This document shows, in pieces, positions 24,404 through 32,362 of a stretch of 44,609 nucleotides of DNA. Numbering within the stretch: the first letter of the stretch is position 1; every line of letters starts with the position of its first letter. The stretch spans positions 1 to 44,609 of the forward strand of contig JASGCQ010000011.1 of the NCBI GenBank assembly GCA_030054025.1, given 5' to 3'. The notes under the pieces were generated by a model. The model saw only the letters and a list, made by a program, of their open reading frames with translations, made no database searches and had not been told where the DNA came from. The translations under genes were made by a program, and so were the position numbers. The DNA comes from Phycisphaerales bacterium. Its GTDB lineage: Bacteria > Bacteroidota > Bacteroidia > Chitinophagales > Chitinophagaceae.

Positions 24404-26158
24404 TTAAGCTTGTTCGATTAAAAAAACAGGAAAATTTTCTTGGTGAGACTCTACTAATTTTTCAATATTCTTGACCGTATCCAAGCTTTTATGAACTGTC
24501 TGATAAGGTCTGAAATTGCCTTTTTCAAACAAGAAAAATTCTTTGGTTTCCGGCTCTACTACTACTAGTATTACCCATTCATTAATAAACCATTCGTAAG
24601 TAGCAGGATTTTTTTGAATGGTTTGTAACACGACATCAGGATGGTGTTCAACAATCATCAATAATCGAATGGGGTCGTGTACTTCAATCATTTGGCTGGG
24701 CAAACCCGGCCGCAAATCTCCATCTATACCATTGGATACACCAAAGAGCCCCATTACATTGTGTGGCAATTTGGTGCCGGCACCTAGTTTTTGATTATCT
24801 ACTCTTGAGAAATAGTACTCTAAATTAATGCCACCACAAACGGGTGCTGCGGCATTCAAAATATTGAGCAAATATTTACCGTCTGGGTCAATGCGATAAT
24901 CGTATGAATTTAAAAAAGCTCTTCGGTCCAAAAATACACCTTTAGATAAGGCTCTACGACCTACAATACACATCGCATTTGTGGCATGATTGAGTTCGGG
25001 GCGCGGTTCGAACAAGGATACCGAACGGTCTAAGATTTTTTTGTGAATTTTTTGGGCGCTCTGTTTTGAGTTTACACTGTCAAACCTTCTGGAACGCTCT
25101 TTAGCATTTTTATCTAAAGCAGTTTTAAATACAAGTAAGTTTTTTTGATGCAATGAGGCATTGTCGGGATACAGTACTTCCGTGTCAAAAAATACAATTT
25201 CGTCGCGAGTGGTATCTCTAATAGCACCTACAAATTGTGTATGTACCGGAATGTCGATTCCTTTTTCTTTTAAAATGGAACGCACTTGTGAATGGTTAGC
25301 CATATACGAAAACACTCTTGCATTGACTGAGCCTGCCCTTCCGGAACAAGCACCACAGTCATAAGCGGCATAGTGTGGGTTGTTGGTACTACTTGCACCA
25401 TGACCAATCATGTACACTATCGGTGCAAAATCATGAATCAGCCCAATACTTTTCAAAACATTCTCTACTCTAATTGTCATTTCGTCAATCGTAAAACCCA
25501 CTTGTAAATCATCTTCTCTATATTCAGGGTCTTTGTTTTCGATAATGAGTCTCGAATTTTTGTCCATATGCTTCAAGGAAGAAGCTGTAGCCGGACTCAT
25601 AGTAGGTTTGAAGATATTGACCAATAACTTGAATGCCGACCAAAAACCTATAGTTTGAGAAAGCAACCAACCCAACACGAAATTGTGAGCGTGTTTTGAG
25701 AAATGGATGTCGGTCTCGACTTTATTTCTAACACCAATTTCTTTAATCATGTATTTGGGTGTCACCGGAGCTGGGCAAACTTTTGTGGAAAATTTTCCAC
25801 CTTGAGGTTTGAAAAAGAATTCGACCCCAAAAAAGCCCGGTGTACCAAAGGTTTCGGCATTCATGTCTTCCATTTCGATATACCTTCTTATCGAACATTC
25901 TCTATCATCAATACAAAAGGCAGCTTGAAAACTTTTGTGTTTGATAGCTGCGATGTTTACTTTCTCGATTTGAATACCGGTCAATACTTGGTCATAAAAG
26001 CTCCATTCGAATGATTGTTGCCATAGGCTCAAGACTTTGTCTAATTCGGAAATAGAGCGTTTTTCGAATAAATCCTGTGGACGTGAATGTACTAAGTCTT
26101 TGAGCGGTTTCCATTTTCCTTTTTGTCGCTCATCTAAGGTATCTATTTCTAAGAGCAA
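24404..26158 (-). CDS. dabA: DabA, C-terminal part (zinc/carbonic-anhydrase-like domain)
   Basis: The 584-residue frame holds the catalytic part of DabA (DUF2309/UPF0753). Zinc-site residues are visible: C82 and D84 in AAFCIDDREC, H253 in MIGHGASSTNNP and C268 in YDCGACSGRAG. The part before C82 has no ATG: the frame opens only with a TTG at 26158 and the first internal ATG lies after the zinc cysteine. The frame joins to the N-terminal part (26160-26906) if one A is removed from a nine-A run at 26188-26196; this gives the family-like ISLKDIIIFELLLEID and a whole protein of about 833 residues. It is therefore read as one interrupted gene, by mutation, assembly error or slippage. Confidence 0.88.
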   Translation of the reverse strand: MLLEIDTLDERQKGKWKPLKDLVHSRPQDLFEKRSISELDKVLSLWQQSFEWSFYDQVLTGIQIEKVNIAAIKHKSFQAAFCIDDRECSIRRYIEMEDMNAETFGTPGFFGVEFFFKPQGGKFSTKVCPAPVTPKYMIKEIGVRNKVETDIHFSKHAHNFVLGWLLSQTIGFWSAFKLLVNIFKPTMSPATASSLKHMDKNSRLIIENKDPEYREDDLQVGFTIDEMTIRVENVLKSIGLIHDFAPIVYMIGHGASSTNNPHYAAYDCGACSGRAGSVNARVFSYMANHSQVRSILKEKGIDIPVHTQFVGAIRDTTRDEIVFFDTEVLYPDNASLHQKNLLVFKTALDKNAKERSRRFDSVNSKQSAQKIHKKILDRSVSLFEPRPELNHATNAMCIVGRRALSKGVFLDRRAFLNSYDYRIDPDGKYLLNILNAAAPVCGGINLEYYFSRVDNQKLGAGTKLPHNVMGLFGVSNGIDGDLRPGLPSQMIEVHDPIRLLMIVEHHPDVVLQTIQKNPATYEWFINEWVILVVVEPETKEFFLFEKGNFRPYQTVHKSLDTVKNIEKLVESHQENFPVFLIEQA

Positions 26159-26159
26159 T

Positions 26160-26906
26160 TCAAAAATGATGATGTCTTTTAGACTGATTTTTTTTTGCTA
26201 CCAATAAGGTTTGCGGCATATCCTCTACCACAGCTACCATGCCCGACCAGCCTTGATGCGAAAATTGTTGGTCGAAAATATATTGATGATAGAGACTTTC
26301 ATCGGCAACAAGTATATCTAATAAACTACGAATACTTGTGGATGAATCATGCAGCATTTTTTGGGCTCTTGCTGTGCGAAAAAAGCTAGCCTTACTGTTT
26401 TTTTCCATTGCGCGAATAGTAGCTAAAAAGCCTTCTGATTGCAAGGGAAATTCCCAAATAGAAATACCTTGGTCTAAATAGCTGCACAATACACGAAACA
26501 AGAGCGGCTGCACGAAAGATTCTAAATCAATACCCAGAATTTTTTTCCAATAGGCACGAAGCTGACCGATGTTGGGCTGTATGTTTTCATTGTAATCTTT
26601 ATGAATTAGCTTGTCTTTCCAATATTCGATTTGTTCGGCACCTTCTTGCTCTGCAATGACTTTATCTAATATTTCAGGATTGATACGCCCATTTCGATAG
26701 AGTTTTCTAAACTCATTTAAGGTCAAAAAGGTTTTGTACCCAAACGTGTCCGATGCATTTTTTAAGGCTTCGAAAAAATTTTCCGATTGATAAGCATGCA
26801 ATGAATTATGGTGGACGAAATCCTTTAGTGGAGCTTGAGCCGGTAAGTAATGTTTGAGTTCGTGCAGAAGCTCCTGTTCATCAAAAGAGTGATTACTATT
26901 GCCCAT
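26160..26906 (-). CDS. dabA: DabA, N-terminal part
   Basis: The 248-residue frame is the start of DabA: HELKHYLPAQAPLKDFVHHN and SLHAYQSENFFEALK are the conserved N-terminal segments of DUF2309, and GWSGMVAVVEDMPQTLLVAKK is the segment just before the metal-binding domain. In this frame the sequence ends in the non-family tail SKRHHHF and a TGA after the nine-A run. Removing one A restores the family sequence. The ATG at 26906 fits the family start; the frame is open 17 codons further into the preceding DUF2490 gene, which it overlaps by 11 bp, a sign of translational coupling. Confidence 0.85.
   Translation of the reverse strand: MGNSNHSFDEQELLHELKHYLPAQAPLKDFVHHNSLHAYQSENFFEALKNASDTFGYKTFLTLNEFRKLYRNGRINPEILDKVIAEQEGAEQIEYWKDKLIHKDYNENIQPNIGQLRAYWKKILGIDLESFVQPLLFRVLCSYLDQGISIWEFPLQSEGFLATIRAMEKNSKASFFRTARAQKMLHDSSTSIRSLLDILVADESLYHQYIFDQQFSHQGWSGMVAVVEDMPQTLLVAKKNQSKRHHHF
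26188..26196 (-). promoter_or_regulatory. Nine-A run that splits dabA
   Basis: The coding strand reads GTA GCA AAA AAA AAT. A run of eight A would read GTA GCA AAA AAA ATC AGT and continue into the catalytic domain. The site could be a true frameshift mutation, a homopolymer sequencing error, a reversible on/off tract, or a transcriptional slippage site that makes a mixture of full-length and short DabA. Confidence 0.6.
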
Positions 26907-27684
26907 TATTAACAGCTTTATGTTTTTTGAAGAAGTCAACGTTTGATGAGAGTCCAATCTGAATGGTATGATTGTTTTCTATTTTAAATCCATCGCTTTT
27001 AAGAATAGTCTGCTCTAAGTATCCTATTTCTAATCTCCCTATTTTAGGAATCTTATAGCCTATAGCAGCATAAGCTCTATTTTGATCAAAAAGATTCAAT
27101 CCTACATTTTTTCCGAAGTTGATAAAGAGTTCGTCATAGAATGAGATGTAAAAAGATTTATCCACTATTTTTTTCCCTATAAAGGGTATTGATACTCGAT
27201 TCAATAGACGAAAACGATTGGTATAAACAGCATCACCAGGTTCGTAGATGTTTGAGTTGGTATTTAGTATTGGTAATGCTGAAAATCTTTGCTCAAGCCT
27301 AAATCGGCTCGTCCATTCAAATTGACTGATCTGATTCTTGATTTGTATTTGTTCCCAAAATCTATGCTCTGGGAAACTTGATTTTACAGGAAAATCACCA
27401 TATGGGTATGTTTCTACAAAACAGTAACCTACTGTAGCAAAAATTTGTTCGTTGATATGGTAATTGATACCTGTACGCAAGAGTAGTTGCTGCCATTGAT
27501 TTACAAAGTCATTTTTACGCATCTGTCCTTCCAGATGAATGCCCCAGTGCTTGCTAATTTTGTGATCTCCAAAATACATAAACCAAGCATTGGTATTGGA
27601 TGAGTTGATTCTACTTTGTGCTTGTGCCTTATTCATACTGATTAATACGATGAATACAGCGATAATATTTTTATATTTTTTCAT
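26896..27684 (-). CDS. DUF2490 outer-membrane-like protein
   Basis: The 262-residue protein has a signal peptide (IIAVFIVLISMNKAQAQ), then NAWFMYFGDHKISKHWGIH and LEGQMRKNDFVNQWQQLLLR, the typical start of DUF2490 proteins. Barrel-like strands follow (RFRLEQRF, NRFRLLNRVSIPF, YISFYDELFINFGKN, RLEIGYLEQTI). DUF2490 proteins are thought to be outer-membrane barrels of unknown role. It sits between the porin-like gene and dabA, overlapping dabA by 11 bp, so it is part of the inorganic-carbon operon and might give bicarbonate a path across the outer membrane. Confidence 0.8.
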   Translation of the reverse strand: MKKYKNIIAVFIVLISMNKAQAQSRINSSNTNAWFMYFGDHKISKHWGIHLEGQMRKNDFVNQWQQLLLRTGINYHINEQIFATVGYCFVETYPYGDFPVKSSFPEHRFWEQIQIKNQISQFEWTSRFRLEQRFSALPILNTNSNIYEPGDAVYTNRFRLLNRVSIPFIGKKIVDKSFYISFYDELFINFGKNVGLNLFDQNRAYAAIGYKIPKIGRLEIGYLEQTILKSDGFKIENNHTIQIGLSSNVDFFKKHKAVNNGQ

Positions 27685-27698
27685 AATTTTCTTTACGT

Positions 27699-28442
27699 TT
27701 AATTTTGTGTATTAATTGGAATATAAGTCAGTTCAACTACTAAAGCTTTTTGACTTGAGCTATTAAATGTGGGTAATTGGTATCCTGAAGAAATCACCCA
27801 TTTTTTAGATAAAAAAAAATGCAGAACCGATAATGATGTCGCCCAAACTATGTTTGCCGCTGATAAAATCACTTTGAAAGTACCATTTCCCTTTGATAAT
27901 ACTTTTTCAACACCCATTTGTACCCCTATATTAGTACCCAGGAGTCTTGAACCTTCTCCAAAATAACTATTGGTAGCGTAGTACAATCCTGTCACAAACT
28001 TTATACTTATTTCCTCATTTTTTAAAATGTAATTAGCATAATAATTCCCACCGAAATAGTTGTTTTTATCTATCGTAATTCCTTGTTGAAATCCGATTGC
28101 GACTGCCATTTTAGTGTTGATGTCAATGCGTTTTTGGGCATTAATCATTAAATAATGTATGTAGGGGGCATTTTTGTTTTGTTGTTCTATTTTGATTGTT
28201 CCAAATCTGTTAGCGTTTAAACCAAAATAATTTAACCCAACTTCAAAATTATGTCCTAGTCCCGTACTTACTGTGGTATTGCTTTGCAATTCGTTATTGG
28301 TAATATTAATCTGCTGTTGAAAGAAATTTTTTTTCTTTGGTGTTATGTCCGAACTCACGACGTTAAAAAAAATTTGTTGTGCGGAGACTTTGAAAAAAAT
28401 AATGTTTAGCAAACCTAATAACCATATGAAATTTTTGTTCAT
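27699..28442 (-). CDS. Outer-membrane beta-barrel protein of the SulP-Dab operon
   Basis: The 247-residue product has a signal peptide (FIWLLGLLNIIFFKVSAQ), a Lys/Gln/Asn-rich early region (TPKKKNFFQQQINIT) and many alternating strands (VSTGLGHNFEVGLNYFGLN; MAVAIGFQQGIT; ISIKFVTGLYYATNS; KWVISSGYQLPTF) that predict a barrel. The family is not recognised. The stop of sulP overlaps an upstream in-frame ATG (28472) by the ATGA junction, so a start ten codons earlier is possible; 28442 places the signal peptide directly at the N-terminus. Confidence 0.7.
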   Translation of the reverse strand: MNKNFIWLLGLLNIIFFKVSAQQIFFNVVSSDITPKKKNFFQQQINITNNELQSNTTVSTGLGHNFEVGLNYFGLNANRFGTIKIEQQNKNAPYIHYLMINAQKRIDINTKMAVAIGFQQGITIDKNNYFGGNYYANYILKNEEISIKFVTGLYYATNSYFGEGSRLLGTNIGVQMGVEKVLSKGNGTFKVILSAANIVWATSLSVLHFFLSKKWVISSGYQLPTFNSSSQKALVVELTYIPINTQN

Positions 28443-28468
28443 AAAGCATTTAGTTTTTAAATTTTCAA

Positions 28469-30055
28469 TCATTTTTTCTTCCTAGTAGAAAGGGGATGAT
28501 TGGAAAGTGAGGTATGTCTCTCTAATCCAACTACTTCGACAGTTCCTCCGTCAGAGCTATAAGAATGAATGAAGTGTTCGATGTTTTCCATCACAGAATG
28601 ATCTACCAGTTTTGTTTTGCTGAAATCAATCGTCAAGTTCATGCCTTGAGGAATGGCTTCCAATCTGCTTTTAATTCCTAAGAAATTTGAAAATAGAGCT
28701 GATTTTTCAATTTCTAAGATGTAGTGGTTATCATTGAATGAAACTGTAGCAGGAGCTTTGAACAATGAACTGAAAGGAGCGCCGTTTACTAGATGGATGA
28801 TTATTTTTAGCAACATACCAGCAGCTATACCTACCAATAAGTCTTCGTACAAAGTAAAAAAAATGGTTACGAGGAAAATAGCCAATTGCTCTTTACCTAT
28901 TTTGAAGATATGAATAAACTCTTTAGGGTGAGCCAGCTTAATACCTACGGATATCAGCATGGCAGCTAAAGCTGTATTGGGTATCAATTCGATTAGGTGC
29001 GAGGCAAATAATACAAATACAAGAATGAAAAAACCATGAAAAAAGTTTGCCCATCTTGTTTTCGCGCCATTATTCACATTGGCAGAACTACGGGCTACCT
29101 CAGATATCATGGGCAAACCTCCTAATATTGCCGCAATCGTATTGCCAATGCCAATGGCGATTAAATCTTTATTAGCATTTGACTTTCTCTTGTATGGATC
29201 AATAATGTCAATTGCTTTTACGGTAAATAAAGATTCTAATGACCCTACCAAAGCAAACATGATGACAAATTTGATAAATGTACCGAATTGGCTGATACCG
29301 TCTAAGCTCACATTTACCTTAATATTTTCCATCAAATTGCCAATGTGTACTAAAGCATATTTGGGTTCTGTGGTCTGGAAATCCATCAACAATTCTGCAG
29401 GTATGGCAATGATTAGTACAACCAACGCAGCAGGAATTTTTTTCAAAAATGAGTTGGGTATTTTATTCCAAAACATCATGATGGCAAAACTGACAAGTCC
29501 AACGATGGTTGCTTTAGGATCAAGGTGTGCAATAAAATCGGGAACACTGGCTATTAATTGAAAAGGCGATTTACCTTTCGTCATGGGAGGATCAACATCC
29601 AGTAATACGGGTATTTGTTTAAAAATAATAATCATACCGATTGCCGCCAGCATGCCATGTACGGCAGATAAGGGGAAAAAGTCAACCAATTTTCCCAATT
29701 TGAATACGCCAAATAGAATTTGTACTACACCTGCCACGAGCATGGCTCCGAGTGCCAAATGCCAGCCTTGTTCTCCACCACCAAAAGCGGCTACTGCACT
29801 GACCACAATTACAATTAGTCCTGCTGCGGGTCCTTTGATGGTCAATCTGGAACCTGATATAAAACTAACAATCAGACCGCCAATAATAGCCGTGATTAAT
29901 CCCATCAACGGAGGAAAGTCTGAGGCTTTGGCAATCCCTAAGCTAAGAGGTAGAGCCAGTAAAAAAACAATGAAACCTGAAGTTGCGTCTGCGCTAATAT
30001 TTTCTTTAGATCCTAAAAAAACATCTTTAGGTATGCTGTTATTGTTGTGATTCAT
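28469..30055 (-). CDS. SulP-family anion permease (BicA-like) with STAS domain
   Basis: The 528-residue membrane protein has the SulP architecture: SADATSGFIVFLLALPLSLG, PPLMGLITAIIGGLIVSFIS, the GSRLTIKGPAAGLIVIV loop, and AVHGMLAAIGMIIIFKQIPV. Later GSLESLFTVKAIDIIDPYK and GNTIAAILGGLPMISEVARS follow. A short C-terminal STAS domain (about 430-515) contains TIDFSKTKLVDHSVMENI. SulP proteins carry sulfate, bicarbonate or other anions. Its position as the first gene of the Dab operon favours bicarbonate, as in BicA. The stop overlaps the next gene's frame. This substrate assignment is inferred from context. Confidence 0.88.
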   Translation of the reverse strand: MNHNNNSIPKDVFLGSKENISADATSGFIVFLLALPLSLGIAKASDFPPLMGLITAIIGGLIVSFISGSRLTIKGPAAGLIVIVVSAVAAFGGGEQGWHLALGAMLVAGVVQILFGVFKLGKLVDFFPLSAVHGMLAAIGMIIIFKQIPVLLDVDPPMTKGKSPFQLIASVPDFIAHLDPKATIVGLVSFAIMMFWNKIPNSFLKKIPAALVVLIIAIPAELLMDFQTTEPKYALVHIGNLMENIKVNVSLDGISQFGTFIKFVIMFALVGSLESLFTVKAIDIIDPYKRKSNANKDLIAIGIGNTIAAILGGLPMISEVARSSANVNNGAKTRWANFFHGFFILVFVLFASHLIELIPNTALAAMLISVGIKLAHPKEFIHIFKIGKEQLAIFLVTIFFTLYEDLLVGIAAGMLLKIIIHLVNGAPFSSLFKAPATVSFNDNHYILEIEKSALFSNFLGIKSRLEAIPQGMNLTIDFSKTKLVDHSVMENIEHFIHSYSSDGGTVEVVGLERHTSLSNHPLSTRKKK

Positions 30056-30095
30056 TTGTTGATTTTTGAATATGGATTGACGAATAGTAAAAACA

Positions 30096-30113
30096 GTGCT
30101 TTATGAAAAGCAC
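30096..30113 (-). terminator. Second hairpin downstream of the small secreted gene
   Basis: GTGCTTT (30096-30102) and AAAGCAC (30107-30113) form a 7-bp stem with a 4-nt loop. Read on the minus strand it is followed by a run of five T, as in an intrinsic terminator. It lies just upstream of the SulP operon and insulates it from the preceding minus-strand gene. Confidence 0.5.
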
Positions 30114-30121
30114 ATAAAAAA

Positions 30122-30150
30122 GGTGTCCGTTTACTTTGTAAACATGCACC
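30122..30150 (-). terminator. Intrinsic terminator after the small secreted gene
   Basis: On the minus strand GGTG, a 3-nt bulge, GTTTAC, the loop AAA, GTAAAC, a 3-nt bulge and CACC fold into an interrupted stem. Six T follow directly. It is 20 bp beyond the stop of the gene at 30170. Confidence 0.65.
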
Positions 30151-30169
30151 ACACGATAGCGTCAATATT

Positions 30170-30529
30170 TCAAATCAAAAAGGAACAATGCCTCAGATAA
30201 ATGGGCGTAGCATAAACTAGAGTAGCCTCAATAAAGGGGTTGTACTTATGCTTGCTATTGGCATCGCCAATATGCTTTGTATGCAAATGATTTTGCTCTG
30301 TGTAGAGAAGATCATTGGTTTCATTATCATTTACATCATCTTCGGTCTCACTTTCTGCTTCTAAGCAATTCTCGAATAATGTAAATGGTGTATCGTGGTT
30401 AATGTTATTGTACTTACAAAATGCACCACTTTTATTGTAAGCGTCTTTAAATCCATACAAAGAACTATTCCCGTAGGAATGGTTGCATAAGTTGCCGATA
30501 AAGATGACAATGAGGAATAGGTAACGCAT
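30170..30529 (-). CDS. Small secreted protein of unknown function
   Basis: The product of about 119 residues starts with a signal peptide (MRYLFLIVIFIGNLCNHSYG). The rest is hydrophilic: GFKDAYNKSGAFCKYNNIN, an acidic stretch ESETEDDVNDNETND and a His-rich NHLHTKHIGD, ending LRHCSFLI. It looks like a small exported metal- or surface-related protein, but no family is recognised. The open frame begins 12 codons earlier; the ATG at 30529 puts the signal peptide at the N-terminus. It ends at a double terminator. Coding status is moderately supported. Confidence 0.55.
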   Translation of the reverse strand: MRYLFLIVIFIGNLCNHSYGNSSLYGFKDAYNKSGAFCKYNNINHDTPFTLFENCLEAESETEDDVNDNETNDLLYTEQNHLHTKHIGDANSKHKYNPFIEATLVYATPIYLRHCSFLI

Positions 30530-30635
30530 AAAATTTGTCAGAGGGCAAATGTACTCTGTCTTCATGAACGAGAATGTTCATTAACAAGTACTTAGGATAA
30601 AAAAATACTAATATGGAATGGGATACAAATGCTTG

Positions 30636-31022
30636 CTAGCTTTTCATCACAGCCAGTAAACTATATACCCAACCGAGTATAAAGAATATGCCGCCAATAG
30701 GAGTAATAATACCGACTCCTTTTAAGCCAACGATACCATTCATTTGTAATAGAGATAGCGCATATAAGGAGCCACTGAAACAAATAATGCCTAAGGTAAA
30801 AAACAGACTGGCATAGCTGATATAGGAATTGCTGACATGGGTACTCAATAGCCCAAGCATAATTAAGGCAAAGCTATGGTACATCTGGTAGCGGACACCT
30901 GTTTCGAATGTTTGCTGTTGGCTAATTTCCATCATGGGTTTGAGTCCATGTGCTGCAAATGCACCAATGATAACGCCCAATGCAGCGCAAATAAATCCGA
31001 TAATGAATGCTGGTTTGTACAT
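30636..31022 (-). CDS. DUF423 (YgdD-like) inner-membrane protein
   Basis: The 128-residue protein has four hydrophobic helices and the DUF423 pattern: IGFICAALGVIIGAFAAHGLK, then FETGVRYQMYHSFALIMLGLL and FTLGIICFSGSLYAL, with GVKGVGIITPIGG-type sequence before the last helix. The function of the family is unknown. It lies 18 bp downstream of rimO on the same strand and is probably cotranscribed. Confidence 0.9.
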   Translation of the reverse strand: MYKPAFIIGFICAALGVIIGAFAAHGLKPMMEISQQQTFETGVRYQMYHSFALIMLGLLSTHVSNSYISYASLFFTLGIICFSGSLYALSLLQMNGIVGLKGVGIITPIGGIFFILGWVYSLLAVMKS

Positions 31023-31040
31023 CTTATTCGTTTAATATTT

Positions 31041-32348
31041 TTATACAACAATACCTTCCAAATCAAAATCGTAAGCTTTATCTATTTGTACGTTTACAAA
31101 TTCGCCTATTTTAAGGGCTTGTGCACTGCGTACAATTACTTCGTTGTCCACATCTACGCTATCGTATTCGGTGCGCCCGATGTAGCGTCCTGATTCTTTT
31201 TTATCCACCAAAACTTTGAAAGTGCGCCCGATTAATTCTTGGTTTTTCTCGTACGAAATCTCTTGCTGCACTTCCATAATTTCTTGTGCACGTTTCTCTT
31301 TTTCTTCGGCAGAGATATTATCCACTAAATCGTAAGCACTGGTATTTTCTTCATGCGAGTAGGTGAAAATACCCACACGGTCAAAACGTTGTTGCTCTAA
31401 GAATGCTTTTACTTCCTCCACATCATCGCGTGTTTCGCCGGGGAAGCCTGCAATTAAAGTGGTGCGCAAAGCTATACCTGGAACTTTTTCACGCACCGCA
31501 TCCAGCAAATCCAACATTTCTTGCTTATCCATTTGGCGTTTCATTGCCTTCAGCATATTGTCGGTAATATGCTGTAAGGGCATATCAAGGTAATTACAAA
31601 TATTATCTCGCTCACGCATCACATCTAAAACATCAAGGGGAAATTTTGAAGGATACGCATAATGCAAGCGAATCCAATGTAAACCGGGTATATCGCTCAA
31701 GTGTTTGAGCAAGTCGGGTAGGGCACGCTTTTTGTAAATATCCAATCCGTAATAGGTCAGTTCTTGGGCAATGAGCATAATTTCTTTCACGCCCATTTGT
31801 ACCAATTTTTTGGCTTCAGCAATAATTTCTTCTATGGTTTTGCTGACATGATTACCACGCATCAGGGGTATGGCACAAAAGGAGCAAGTACGGTTGCAAC
31901 CTTCAGAAATCTTGAGATAAGCATAATGTTTGGGTGTAGCCAAAAGGCGTTCTCCCACCAACTCGGTTTTATAGTCGGCCTCCAATTCTTTCAAGAGCAA
32001 GGGTAATTCCATAGTGCCAAACCAAGCATCTACATCGGCTATTTCTTTAGACAAATCTCCTCTATAACGTTCGCTCAAACAGCCTGTAACATATACTTTG
32101 TCTAATTTTCCTTGCTCTTTCAGTTCTAGCTGTTCGAGTATGGTATTAATGCTTTCTTCTTTAGCTTTATCAATAAAACCACAAGTATTGACAACTACTA
32201 TGTTGTGGTCTTTTTTGCTGTTTTCGTGAACCACAGCAATATCATTGGCTGCTAATTGTCCACTCAATACTTCACTATCCACCAGGTTTTTAGAGCAACC
32301 GAGCGTTATGATATTGACTTTGTTTTTTTTGAGGGTTTTGCTTCTCAC
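31041..32348 (-). CDS. rimO: Ribosomal protein S12 methylthiotransferase RimO
   Basis: RimO adds a methylthio group to an aspartate of ribosomal protein S12 using two iron-sulfur clusters and radical SAM chemistry. The 435-residue sequence has the N-terminal UPF0004 cysteines (ITLGCSKNLVDSEVL, VVNTCGFIDKAKEES, VTGCLSERY), the radical SAM CxxxCxxC in ISEGCNRTCSFCAIPLMRG and a C-terminal TRAM domain. The start is GTG: an in-frame TAG lies two codons upstream and no ATG precedes the conserved VNIITLGC. It is downstream of der by 14 bp. Confidence 0.95.
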   Translation of the reverse strand: MRSKTLKKNKVNIITLGCSKNLVDSEVLSGQLAANDIAVVHENSKKDHNIVVVNTCGFIDKAKEESINTILEQLELKEQGKLDKVYVTGCLSERYRGDLSKEIADVDAWFGTMELPLLLKELEADYKTELVGERLLATPKHYAYLKISEGCNRTCSFCAIPLMRGNHVSKTIEEIIAEAKKLVQMGVKEIMLIAQELTYYGLDIYKKRALPDLLKHLSDIPGLHWIRLHYAYPSKFPLDVLDVMRERDNICNYLDMPLQHITDNMLKAMKRQMDKQEMLDLLDAVREKVPGIALRTTLIAGFPGETRDDVEEVKAFLEQQRFDRVGIFTYSHEENTSAYDLVDNISAEEKEKRAQEIMEVQQEISYEKNQELIGRTFKVLVDKKESGRYIGRTEYDSVDVDNEVIVRSAQALKIGEFVNVQIDKAYDFDLEGIVV

Positions 32349-32362
32349 GGGCTATTTTTTTC

